Origin: Climacteris rufus
Taxonomy: Eukaryota > Chordata > Aves > Passeriformes > Climacteridae
Length of the DNA: 64,000 nt
Reading direction: 5' to 3'
NCBI GenBank assembly: GCA_013398175.1
Contig: VZRZ01002544.1
Coordinates: 434,065 to 498,064 of the forward strand
In this document: in pieces, positions 50,411 to 63,480 of the stretch
How the letters are laid out: every line of letters begins with the position of its first letter
Numbering within the stretch: the first letter of the stretch is position 1
Program-made: the position numbers and the translations under genes
Notes under the pieces: generated by a model
What the model saw: only the letters and a program-made list of their open reading frames with translations
Database searches by the model: none
What the model was told of the DNA's origin: nothing

Positions 50411-52039
50411 ATAACTCCCAACTTGGTTCCCTCTCCAGGTCACATTGCCTGGCTTTATCTTCAGTGGCAATGGAAGCCATTTCCACCTGTTATTAGCACT
50501 GTATTTCTGGGAAAGCCTGTGAATCAATGGCAGGTGACATGTTTACCTTAATGAAAGAAATAAATTACCCACACAGGCTCTTGTATTGGCCAACTGCAGC
50601 GAGTTATCCCACAGCTGTACTTCCTCTGCCATTTCTTCCCTCAAAATACACATTCTGATAACCAGTATTGATCAGGTAGTATTGAAATGAATACACAAAT
50701 ATAAATATTTCATAAAAGAAATGGCAAAGCACACAAGGAATCTTAACCCAGAAATGATATTTCCTAACATTCACCCACTCATCTTGTCATTTCCAGTGAA
50801 GCCCCAGAGCTGCTGCTTTTCCCCAATCCAGAAACTGCATTCCAGTTTTCCTGCAGACTCCTGTTTCTCTGCATTTCTCTGCAGAAATGCACCAATGTCC
50901 TTGATAAGAATTTTACAGACAGAATGGAAATCAGAATACAAATATTAATTATTGAGATTAACTAGTAACAGACAAAATAAGTGGTTGTGGTTCTTTCAGA
51001 GTTGTATGATGTGTCCAGATGTTCATCCTGATGGCTGACTGCAGCCTGACACTGGGATGCAGAACTTGAAAGTCTGTGTGATTTATGGTGTGACTGCAGC
51101 TTTGCAGTTTATTTTACATTTTTATGATTTGGGTTGTGGTTTGACTGTTTTGGGGTATCAGGTGTAGATGAGAAATAAGATTTCAATGACATTTCTTATC
51201 ACCTGTCTTTGTTCTCCCCTGTTGTTCCCCCAAATGAGAGGGTTGTGCAGAGTGCTGTGCTTTCTGTTCAAATTATTTCTGTCTGTTCTGACCATGGTGA
51301 TGGCAGAAAACTCAGACTCTGTTTGGGATATGAATGTACTGGATTGCATATACATGTCTAGAGGCACAATCACTTCATGGCTGGGGGGAAGAGACTCCAG
51401 ATTTCTGAGAAATGCACCTATGAAAGCATTAATTAAGTCACAAATAAAGCCCAGATGATGGGGGTGCCTATTTAAAACACTACATTGGTTGCCAGTATGA
51501 TGATCAACACAATTTTCTGTGCTACTTATTTTTTTTTTTCTGTTTCTTGGCTGTAGTTAGAAGGTTATAAACTGCCAGTCATGTATTCCTAAGTCTTTGA
51601 AATTCAAGTTGCTCTCTGCTTTCTTTGAGTTTCATGTTCTTAGCAGAGGAGAGAAATCACAATAATTACAGCTTAAAATAGTCTCATTTCATGGTGTGGC
51701 TAACAAGTGAAACTACAGGTAATGATGTAATCTCACATGTCAAAAAAGAAAATGAAAAGAGGAGACAGAAGGCAGGATGGAGCCGAGGGATGCGATGTGC
51801 CATGTCATCTTCTAATTAACTAACTGATCCTTTAAACTGTCAAAATCAGCCAGGAACTCCATGGCCCAGTGTCTTATTAATATTCATTCTGGGCCACGAG
51901 AAGCTCTGATTCCAGTCCCAGTGGTTATAGTTAAACATTAAAAAACCCAGGCAGGCTATCCAGGGCTGCAGGAGCATCACACTGACAGGGAAGTGAAGGC
52001 AGGGCACCCTGCTCCCCACCCCGCTGCTGGGGGAGCCCT

Positions 52040-52370
52040 CCCAGGGTGCATATTGATTTCTGCATTATTAGAGGGGTTGTATATTGAAAAAAACCAATTA
52101 TTTTTCTTCTTGCTACGAGCTGCCGCGTTGTTAATCACATTAAGCTCCACGTTGTCAAAGGAAAAAAAGATGCATGGAATGTTTTGCAATATAAGCCCAT
52201 TTTTAATTTTGCCCCCACCAAAGGAATATGCAGTTAATAAACCCTGCTTGTTTGGAGGAATGGTGGAATTCATTTTGCCATGTAGGATGCAATTCAGGAT
52301 TGTTTTTGCAGAAATCTGGGGCCCGCAAGAAAAATAATCTTCCATAATCTTCTTATAATGCAATTATTCT
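52040..52370. other. Candidate conserved noncoding element
   Basis: An unusually even AT-rich stretch with embedded CpGs (gctacgagctgccgcgttgt, ccacgttgtcaaagg, gcccgcaag) and few stop codons on either strand: overlapping open frames of 114 (plus) and 128 (minus) codons. Neither frame looks like a known protein. A developmental enhancer is the more likely explanation. Confidence 0.3.
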
Positions 52371-55211
52371 CTTACATTTCAGCCTGCCAGTCTCTTCCTA
52401 CTCCCACTAAGCAGTTTCCTGAACCTTGAAGTCTAAGGGAGCAGCTGACATTTGGCTTCTCCATTCATTTTCTGTTTAATTCTTCATGGCAGGACGACGC
52501 TTTAAAAAAAATAATAAAACCCCTCTCTGCTCTGAATTACATGTACTATTTTGGGGCCCAGTCTGCCATGGACAGGGATGTGCCTTTGTGCAGCAGGAGA
52601 TGGGGATGAGGAGGTAATTCAGCACCCTCTGAAGTCAAAAGGAGTTTTGACATCAGCCTTGTACAAGTAATTTCAAGCCCAGACTATTTTGAGGGCAGTT
52701 AATCCCATTTTATACTTGCCATTTCTAGCTGTGCATGGCATAGTAGAAAGCAATATATTATGTAGCCCTTTATAGCAGCATGATCAGTAAAGGAGTAGCT
52801 GAGCCATAAATCACATGCTGTACCCCTCAATGAAAAATAATTAAATTGTTGGACTCTCATTAATTGATATCCTTTATTTAATTGACACACTAAAGGAAAA
52901 ATATCTTGGTTTACACCCTATTCCTTCTTTCTCTTCCCTGCCCTTGTCAGTTCCCTCTGATACAACTTTTTGCAGTTTGAGGCAGCACTTAGAGGAAATA
53001 AAGGCCACAGTTCCCATAGCAGCCAGCCCTGTCCCAGGCTGTGTGTTCTGGGATCAGTGGGATGAGGAGTGGCTTTACCTGGGAATTGCCCTCCTGATGC
53101 TGGGAGCTGCCACAGCTCCCCTGCATCCCAGCAGGACCATCCCAGCACACAAACTCTGTGTTCTCACCACAAAGCCCTCTCAAGCCCAGCCCACAGCAGC
53201 CCAGTTTTTGGTCACTGGACTGACCTGCCCTGGTTTTCCATTTCCATGGAGCCTGGATGTGCCCCTGGAGCAGTGGGCAGACCCCAGAATTGGTGCTGTG
53301 GGGTTCATGTCCTCTTCCCTGGCCATGAACACACAAATCCTGGGGTAAGATGTGCATCAAAACATCCACACTGTGCCCATCCAGAGCTGGTGTTTGTCTG
53401 GGCAGCTGCTCAGTGCTTTCTCACCCGCCAAAAAATTTATCTCCATGCAAAGCTATCAGCCCAAATATTTAACATCACATATTTTACTCTGTTGTTTAAG
53501 CTCTATTATGGATGAAAGGCAGGCTCCATTAAAGAAAAAAAATAAAATTAAATACCCTAAAGTGTCTATCAGCCAGCTTAGCATCAGACACTGAACTGGC
53601 AGACCACAAATCTTGAATATGTTGATGCTAAATGTCTGCGAGGAGCACATGTTATGGATCAAAGAACACACTGATTAATCCAGCAGAGACAAAAGTCTGT
53701 CACTTTGGTCATGGTGGCATGATACCACAGAAGACAAGACTAAGGAAGCACACTGAATAGAAAACAAATGCCAATGAAAGAAAGAAAAAATAGAAAAGGA
53801 GGTCACAGTTTCAACAGTTTGATTAGGGCAAATGCTTCCACCCATGGATGCAGTTCCTTAATGCATTTCCTATTTTTTAAAAAATAAAATTCTCAAGATT
53901 TTGGAGCGATAGGAATTTATTTTCCTGCAATCATTTAATTACTGTAATTTTATACTAACTCAATTAAAGCAGCTCATAATATTTACTGTGAAAGCTGTCC
54001 ACATGAAGCTGTCATTTACATTGGTACAGCATTAGAGAGCAGGAACCTGGAATCACAGCAATGTCCTCTGAGTTAAATTGTTTTTCTCCAGTAGTTTGTT
54101 GGTTTATTTTGCATTTCTGTCAAGCAATTTAGGAGAGCAGTGTCTTGTTCATGTGCAGTTTTACTGCAATCCTTCAACTGAGCACCAAAGTAGAACACAC
54201 TCTACTTAAAGTCTATTTTAAAGCAGAGGAACACAACTTCTCCTTTTTTAGTATTTTCAGGTATTTTTCCATTCAATATCACAGGTACAGGCATGAGCAC
54301 TTCCCTGTATCTGGTATGTCTTCTTTAAATAATGCTGCAGAAAACCTTTCCCATAACTTACCCAGGAACATTTATTTCAAACATTTTCCATTTAGTTTCA
54401 GTGTTTGTTTGAAAGTGTTTCAAACATTTGCTTTCTCTGCATTTGTATTTTCTTCCTTACTGTAACATTTAGCTTTTAATTAGAAAGGGGGGGGAAAAAC
54501 CAACTTAGGAAAATGAAACTTCCCTAAATTCAAGCTTTAATACTGAAAATATTTCTCATGCAGGAGGCAGCAAAGCCAATGGTCTGTGGGGATCCTCTGC
54601 TTGTGAACTGGGGACTCTGCACACAGATTACATTCAGAGGCATGGGATTTTTTGGAGAGAATAGGATTCCCACCATTCTTTTTAGTTTCCAGAAGAGCCT
54701 GTGGTTGAGCTCTGCTGCTGGGCTCTCAGTTCTGGTGTCACTCAATGGAGTTTTAATGTGTCCCCTACATTTTGCCTTCATCATCACAATATCCTGTCCA
54801 TGCAGTTGGCTAAATAAATGTATAATGCATGAACCAGGTTTCTCAAAAGTAGTCTATGAGGGGGTATATTAACTATACATGTTTTGTCAATCTTCCAGCT
54901 CATTTTGACAAAGGATGAGTTATCAGTAATCTCAGATGAGAGATATTTGTGTGCGAGCGTCTGTGTGTATTTTATGTTGGCAATATCTATTTACACCATG
55001 GTATCTAGCAAGCATGTCAGGAAGTACAGGCACCCTCATTTTTACCTGATTTTATTGCAAAATGATGCCATGGTTTTCTGAAGGAATAACCATTGCTGTG
55101 TCCAGGAGATCCCTTTAACAAGCCACTGCTCGGTTGTATTTGTCCTCAGCTCGTTTTTCTGCATAATTTAAAAGACAGCTGTCACAGCTACATGCTGTCC
55201 TGCCTGAAACC

Positions 55212-55260
55212 TGTACAGTGTTAAATAAACCTGACATTTGTACAGTGCTAAATAAACCTA
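55212..55260. repeat. 27-base-period tandem duplication containing AATAAA
   Basis: The word tgtacagtgttaaataaacc at 55212 is repeated as tgtacagtgctaaataaacc at 55239, a period of 27 bases with one mismatch. Each copy carries AATAAA on the plus strand. Confidence 0.8.
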
Positions 55261-58200
55261 CTGGGCCCAGCCCTCTCCATGAGCTTCCCTGATCCCCTTC
55301 CCAGCAGCCAGGCTGGGATGCATGGAAAACCAGCAGCGACAACTCATCACATCACATCACACTGCCAGAATGACCAGGCCTTTCCTCAGAGAAAGAGTTA
55401 AACTTAATTGCATGGCAAAGACCATGAGATCAGAATGCTGGGACTCAGGAACTGATTTATGCACTGCAAATGTGTATATCCTTTGCAGAAAAGGCCATTT
55501 CCTGTTTAAAAATGTAAAAATACTTGATTAAACTCTGCGGTTCCCAAACCAAACACATTACACTCTTTAGTCCATTAAAACTCTGTGAGCCCCTTACTTA
55601 TCATGCTGTGATGGATTGATTGTATTTAATCTTTCCTCCTTCTGAAGTTGTTTTCATTTCCTGCAGCCCTGTGCACTCCCAGCACCAGCACACCAGCAGT
55701 GCATTCACTGCCCTCTGCCAGAGCTGATTAGAAAAATCTATTGTCACTTGGACAATGTTTATATGAAAACAGCTACATTTTATGAATCATTATTATTATT
55801 ACTGTTATTGTAACAAACCCAGATGGAAGCTGGAGCGGGATGGCAATAAGGACACCTGAGCAGGCACCACTGAAAATTCTTATCTTCTACCATTAAATTA
55901 AGTCGGTGTCAGAAGGGCTGATACCTTCAAATGATGCTGCATTACATTACTTCATGAAAAGCACTTTTTAACTGAAGCTTAACACACAGTAAGCATCTTT
56001 CCTAAAGGGAAAAAAATAGTGGATCTTGACCTTTACTATAATTGTGCAATAATCGTTTGCTATTTACCAAGTAACAAAGGTAAATACTATTAGTAAACCA
56101 GCCTTCCCTGCCATGTTATAAATACACAGGGGCAATGGTGCCTGCAGACCTTTTCCTTCTCACACCTACTCACGGAGTTTCTGTGCAGCTCAGCCTCTCT
56201 TAGAAGTGTTAATCAGGCTGCTTAAAGGAATTTGTGAAATAGAAACTCTCACCGAGTTGGAGCACAGTGCAAAGCCCTGGTGTACAATATTAGTGTCATA
56301 GATAATTAATTTCCTTAAAGATCAAGTTCAGGAATCTTTTTCTGTGGAGTCTCTCAGTCATTGCTCATTTCATGGTTTAGGGCTCTGTTTATCCTGAGAC
56401 TGGTGAACACATACAAGCTTCTTAAAGCTGTTTTCCAGGTCTGTGCTTCTAAATGATTTCCTTTCTCTCTGCCACTCACACATTTAAAAACACAAAGTGT
56501 GACAGCAAAAAGATGCTAAACTGCACTATTCATGAATTAATCTCATTTCAAAATAATGGAGCAACTTTTGAAAACCAGTGTGTGTTCTCAAAAAGGTGTA
56601 ATGTAGATCAACTCTACTACAGACTATTTTGTTTTGAGAAGTAAAACTGTCTGCTTGGTGTTGGCTTTCACTTCAGGAGTTCTTATTAAGAAGTGTCCAC
56701 CCTAATTTTCCTCATACCACCTTGTGTATAAATTCTATTGTGAATTTGCTCTAACAAATTTGGGAGAAATTGTGATGGAGAGTTCCTGACTTCATAATTC
56801 ATGGAACACTAACTTTGGTGCTTCTTCCTTTCTCTAAAGCACAGAGATCTATCTAAAACTCAGGATTTGCATTAGAGCTTTTTCAATTCAGTGGGGTGAT
56901 CAGGAGGCAGAACTAATGGGATGGCTTCTGAGTTCTTCTGTGGAATCTGAGTATGTGGGGTTTAGTTCAGACATCAAGAACAGCAGTAAAAAAGGGAAGA
57001 ATTCCTGTTCTTCCAACAAACACATGGCTTCTGAGTGGTGGGAGGCAAGAATTGCTGTTAAAAAATATAATGCAGCCAGAAATTTCCAAAAGGGGTCATG
57101 TTGGGATTTTTAAATGTCTAACATCGATTTAATTCAAAATGATGCCCCAATGGAAATGGGATTATTTTATCTGTTAACATATCTCCAGGAATCTAAAAAG
57201 CTTTGACTCATCAGTCAGGTATAGTTAATGTTACATCTTTAAGTTCTTCAGTAAGTCATTTTTCAGATCAGAATGATTGTGTGGCTTTTAAAACTGACCA
57301 TTTGTTGGAGAAAGTGAATCAACAGGAAGAATTTGTGTGAATTTTTTCCTGTTTCCACGGATATAGCCCTTTAGTTGCTCTGGTAATTACTTGGATCAGA
57401 CTACAGGACTTGTGTGATTAGCCTGCAAACTTTGCTCTGACCTGGCAGAGAAAAGATTAATCTTTTTAATCTTTCCAAGTGTCACAGCACACCCTGGCAT
57501 TGTGCTCCTGGTCAGTGTGGTAATTTCTAAAGGCACATGTTTAGGGTTAAAGTCTTGCTTTCGGGTTGCAATATGTGACTAGGATTTAAGTCTCTGTTTT
57601 GTGTGATTAAGAGTAATTCTGAGCAATTAAAGAAAACAGTTCATTTGTGGCAGGTGGCAGAAAGCTAAAGAAGATAATTACTCTTTTTAGCCATCTGTGT
57701 TAAGTGCCATTAGCTGAATTAAACTGGGATTCACCACTTTGAAATTTGAGGCAAAGTTCCTTTCCCTTAACTACATAATGTAATATTGTCTGAAGCCTAA
57801 TTACAAAAAAAAAAGTAATTTCACCCTGCTTGCCATGAGGTGCCTATTTGTTAATTTTGTTAAAAATGTTGGCACTCCAAGATATGATAAATTGGACAAC
57901 TGCTTGTACTAAATGTCTTTGAATTACGTGTTGGCTGTGAAAAGCTGTTCAACCTTGAGTGAGTTTATCCTGAAAAGCCCTGATCTGCAGCAATGAACTT
58001 CTGCTGAAAAGAAGGAACATTTCTACCCTTCTGCCACGTGTCCCAGCTCTGAACCAACACTGATCTGAGCACTCCCAGTGCTGCTCGTAGCCTTGTGAAG
58101 GATCAGGCTCTGAGCAGTCCTAGGAATATGTGCTGAGGTGTGGAAAATCCACATCATCAAAAAAGTGAGCATGGGAAACCTTTCCTGGAGGAATGAACAC

Positions 58201-60561
58201 ACAGCATGGGTATTCCTGCCTCTTGGAACCACTGGAATACAAACCAATTCTTTCTCTGTGCAGCTGTGTGATGATAGACAGCACCCAGCACTGCTGGAAA
58301 GGAAAAGTACAATCCTGGAAAAGCACTCATCTCTGAAAGTCTGGAATTTTTTCCAATTTCTCGATTTTCTGGAAATTATAAGGAGGCCGAGTTTCATGAC
58401 TATAGTACCTGGCTCATGTTTTACCTTCTGGTATTTATCAATGGTGTCTGCTCTGTACTTTCACTTTGGGTATTAGGGCTCTGGTAAAATTCATGTCACA
58501 CTGTAACCACACACAGACACAGTCTCACTCACTGTATTAGCTGGGAAAAAGGTTACTGTGGAAAAATGGCAAAATTTTCCAAATACTAAGGGTACTTTCG
58601 AGTACTGTACTTGGAATTTTTTACAGTAAACTTTGCACTTAATCACCAGTAGAAGTTTTCATATTCACAGGATGATCCTGGCTAATTAATGAGTATTTTA
58701 CACTCATTAATACCAACTACATTTCAGTTAAAAATGGGTGGATTATGTTAAGGGAATTTTATCAGACTTTAATGACTGTAATGACCAATTATAAATTTGA
58801 GACTACATTAGGATTCCTCTCTTGTGTGAAATACTTTACAGGTGGATTTTTCATAACCTGAGTCTGTGTTTATTGGCAGTCCTTGTGTAATTCTGTGCCA
58901 CAATTAGTCTTTAGCAAAGACAGGAACAGGACACTTAAAGAACACTGTGCAACAGGTCTGGGTTCAGAAGGTGCTGCTCTGTAAAGGCAGCACAGGACAG
59001 GGATCTGAGATGGTCTTTAAGCAAGGCAGATATTCACAGTCTGAAGTGCAGTGATGTAACAGACATACAAGAAATGGAGGATTGAGGGTGGGATCCCCAA
59101 AATCTTGTTAATCTCCTAACAGTATTAAGAGAAAGCATCAGGGCTGGATGCTCCTGGGGCAGCATCTCCAGATGTGCCAGAGGTTTTGTTCTTTACCTTT
59201 TTCAGCAGACTTGACATGAAGAGAGTTCTGAGTAATTTGTGTTGGCAAACTTGGGTTAACAAAGCTGCTTTCTGTTGTCAAGAAATACTAAGTTTCTCTT
59301 TGCATAGCATTAAAATGGAAATGTAGATCTGGATACCCAGAGTCATCCAAGATTCCTTAAGACAGCCACACATGTGGCAGGTGGGATGCTGGGCTCAGGA
59401 GGCTCTGAGGCACTATCTGGAGGCCAGTCCTGACATTCCACAGAGCATAAACTTGGATGTTGAGGCAGCAAAATCCCAGTTCTGGCATGGTATGAATGCT
59501 CCTGCCAAGCTGATCAGGCTGTTGGAACAAGCTGAGTTGTAGCTACATCCAGATGAATGAAACACACATTTACAGAGATCAGATGCTATTCTGTATAAGG
59601 TTTCTCACTGTTTGTTGTGCTTTGGTCTGTAAGTCATTGCACTGTTCCTTTAGCTGGTGAGGTGTCTTTGAAATAAAAGCAATGTTTGCTATGGAGGCAA
59701 TGTAAGCATGTTGAATTCTAATGAGTAGGTTTATGTTAAATATACAGGGCAGTTATTCAAATCTCCTCTGTGAACCATACTGGGAGTGATGTTGCTAAGC
59801 TTGCTGTGCTGTGGAGCTGTGTGTCCTTCCTAGATACTTCTCCCTTCATTATTCCCTTCCTGAGCTGTGTTCTGGGACCAGTACAAAAGAAAGGAGTGGG
59901 AGGCAGAGATTGTGCAGGAGAACAAAAGCCCTTCAAATAACTCTTTTAGACACTTTTCACACTTTAATTGAATAAATTGTACAGAAAATCCTATGTCTGT
60001 GGTATACAACTCCCCAGGTGCTCTCAGCTACCATATCCACAGCTGCTTATATTCAAACTAGGTAATTTAATACACTTTTATCTGTATATATTGTATAATG
60101 TCTTTTAAAATCGAATGGCTGTGAATTTTGATCTGGAACAAAGCAAACACCCTGTGAAGGGACATTGCCTCTCTCCTTGGATGCTGCTGTTCATCTGTGA
60201 ACATCTGAGCACTGTTAAAAACAGCCCTTTACGCTGAGATGTAAACTCTGTTTTCAACCAGTGTGTAATGTCACTACCACCACATCCATGCACAAACAAA
60301 TGTATGGCTCATGGCAGCTGGCAAATCAGCTCCTGCCTGGTGTTCCCCAAGGGGAGGGATTCATGCATGAGGCTGCCAAAAGAAGGGTCATGATTCAGTT
60401 TGGCAGGGGCATAGCCTGGACACATTTTCCTTTAATTGCTCCTTGTCATGTGAGATGTGGTCCTGGGTGACACTGTGGCTAGAATAACACAGAAAATAAA
60501 TGCTCACCATCTCATCCATGCCAGAAGCTCTAAATGCTCTGTTTATTTTGCCAGTGATCGT

Positions 60562-60577
60562 AAAAAAAAAAAAAAAA
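60562..60577. repeat. Poly-A run (16)
   Basis: A simple A run on the plus strand with no recognisable retroposon before it. Confidence 0.9.
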
Positions 60578-61447
60578 TTAGCATTTCATTTCCCCCCATC
60601 TTTCCCCTCCACCTCACTTCCAAGTGATGCAGGAGTCAACATAAAGGAATAGCAGTACATTAACCCATTTTCCTGGCTGATTTCTAATCCTACAGCCAAA
60701 GTGCTCGTGCCTCACTTTGTAACTTCATCAACACAGGGAAGAAAGGCTAAAGACACTTCTGAAGTCTCCCTGTAAAGCTGATGGCCAGGGATGTGCTACA
60801 GGTCCTTCACAGTGGGAAGTGTTGTCACTGTGAGCTCCACGTCCCTCCCCTCAAGTGCTGCTCTCTGGTGAAGGGAGGGAAAAAAATGTGAACAAGATTT
60901 TACAAATTTGGCATATGGCAGAGCAACTGCAGAGGCTGGAAGTGACTCAGCAGCTACGAACTACAGGGCAGAACATCATTGTGCATGTACTGAAACTTCT
61001 CCTTCTGCACCTGGGCAGCCTACAAACCAGGCTGGGTTTATTGGAGGTGCAGTTTCTAGAACAGGGTAGATTGGAGAGGAAGGAACTGCCCCTGCTCCAG
61101 AGTGCTTTTGCTGGAGATGAGAAACATTTTAGGGAGCGATGGAGATGGGTTTTTTGTACTAGCACATGACTGAGATACATTCACAAGTAAGACATCATGC
61201 TCCACAGAGGTAATCCTATGGCCTGCATAGTATTGCAATCATCTTGTAGTCCCTCTACTGGGCTCAGATCTCACAAAATGATGTAAACTGACTGCAGAGG
61301 ATTCCCCTGTCATCCCAGTCCCGCTGGGTACAGAAGTGTCCTGGCCTGTTTGATGTTCCCATGACACAGAGCCGCTGCTCTGCCAGGGGAACACTGGCCT
61401 GGCCTTGGGGCAGCTGCAGAAGCTCCAGCCCAGGACAGGGCTTGTGG

Positions 61448-61465
61448 CAGCAGCAGCAGCAGCAG
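61448..61465. repeat. Short (CAG)6 run
   Basis: Six CAG units on the plus strand inside a locally GC-rich patch (61300-61560). It creates long but empty Ala/Leu/Gln-rich open frames on both strands. Confidence 0.85.
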
Positions 61466-63059
61466 CTGAGGATGGCTGAGGGACAGGAGCCTTGGCAGAG
61501 CAGCAGGGCAGGCAGCAGAGGGGACACTCAGACACAACCTGAGCAGTGACCCAAAAAGTCACCCAGCAGAGCCAGACCACCCTGCCTTTCCAGCTGGTCC
61601 TTTACAGGCACCAAGAGAAAGGTCTTTGTCTCACTTGTCCCCAATAAGCTCCTTGTGCAATTATCATTAAGAGTGTGTCAAGTGTTTGAAGGAATCGGCC
61701 ATTTAATTGTATGAAAGCAAAGGTTTAACCACAAAAGCTGCCAGGCACTCCCACAATTATCATTTATCAGCCAAACAGAAAGTCCTCGGGTTATGTATTC
61801 ATCAGATGGTTATTGATTTAAGCTTTGGGCATTTTACAGGATTAGAAATTATTACTTGTGATTTAAATAGTGTTTAGAGGACAGAAATCAAATATAAAAC
61901 AGTGTGTTTACAGAAAGACAGGCTTTTATAGAATTGCACAACAGAAATATTACAGAACCTCTTTCTATATAGCCTCTCTGCAGTGCTTTGGAACTAAAGG
62001 ATGGTCTCTATACACAATTAGCCAAGTATTAAAAATACAGTGGGCTCATTTTTCACATCAAGAGTGACATTGCTCTTCCCTGTGACTCTGTTCAGAGCAT
62101 TAGAAAATATCAGGTACCCTGAAAATCTTTGGAATTAACGTGAGAGCACAGAAACATGGAAGGCTTCTTCTCCCGCTTCTTCCCATTTTCTGGTTCTAAC
62201 AGTTGAATTAGTCAGAAACGCCTGAAAAATGACAAAACTCCTTTGGTTTTAATTCAAAATGCAGACAGCAGTCATAGGTAGGGTATTTGGACCCTAATGG
62301 AACTGGCAGCTGGTCACTCAGGAGAGGTGTTGCCAAAGATTGAGGGAAATCTTCCCCCCAGAGCAGGGGAAGCCGATCACCCTGGGCACCCCATCAGCAG
62401 CTCATGTCTCACACAGAAATGCTGAGCTCCTTGGCAGGACAAAGCACTGGCAAGCTGTGTCCAGGATGGAGATATAAATACATCATCTACTGAGCTATGT
62501 CTCTGAAACAGCTTAATTATATCAAAGTAATCTTGGCCTGAATGTGGAGCCCATCTTTGGGCAGGGCTCAGGGGGACATCACCGGTGTCACCCAGCCCAG
62601 GGTGTCCCTGCCACAAACACCACCCAGGATGGGCAGCCTGGGTGCACTCCCTGTGTCTCAGCCCCTAAGGAAGCTCGTTGAAGGCTTATTTTTATATCTA
62701 CAAAAGGTATCATCATTTAATGATTTGGCCTTTGTAGGCTGTGCCCATGAAAGTGTGAAATTTGTTTACAGGTGAAGCGTGTTTGAAGCGAAGGGCATCT
62801 CACACAGCAATTTGTCTGTGTCTAAAGAGCCTGGGGCAGGGGTAGACATTTACTTATAGAATCTTTAGACTATTTTAACCAGGCCTTTGGGACCTCCCTG
62901 CTGACCAGCCTATAACATGCCCTTCTGTAGCATTTCTGTGTGCTATTTCCTTTAATTGACTAACCTCAACACTGGCTGTTCAAAATCACTTTAACCCAAA
63001 CATGCCCCCGGTCTGAAGCTCCTAATGACCTTCCCCTGGCCCTAAACACATATGCTGAG

Positions 63060-63480
63060 ACAATGCAAACATCATTTGGAAGATGAGTAAATTCAATAAC
63101 TCAATTACCACTGCACCAAAATACCATTTATCAAAGCCTGGCCACAGCAGTTCAGATCTTTAGCTCTCTCTGTTTCAATGGCACGGCATTTGGGTGAAAG
63201 TAACTAATCGATTTAGGAATGATTAAATAGAAATTTGTAACACTTGGCATTATTAAACCTTCAATCTTCATTACAACTGCTTAACAATTACATCATGGGC
63301 TGTGTAAAATACATTAACAGTAGCTGGAAACAATCTCCTCATAAATAAAGACAGCAAAGGTATTAGACTAGTGTTCAATAGAAAGTCTAATAAAAATACA
63401 TATATTGTGGCATTATTAGTAGGTTGTAAATTCTGAATTTTGGAGGAGCTTCCAGCCTGAAAAATTAAAAAGCCCATTGA
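63060..63480. other. Candidate conserved AT-rich noncoding block
   Basis: Contains homeodomain- and POU-like words (ACTAATCGATTTAGG near 63205, ATGATTAAATAG, CAATTACATCAT) with isolated CpGs and no repeat. Called only from composition and motif density. Confidence 0.25.

Noticed and set aside
61239..61580. Overlapping Ala/Leu/Cys-rich frames on both strands
   Set aside because: Explained by a (CAG)6 run and local GC-richness; no domain or splice support.
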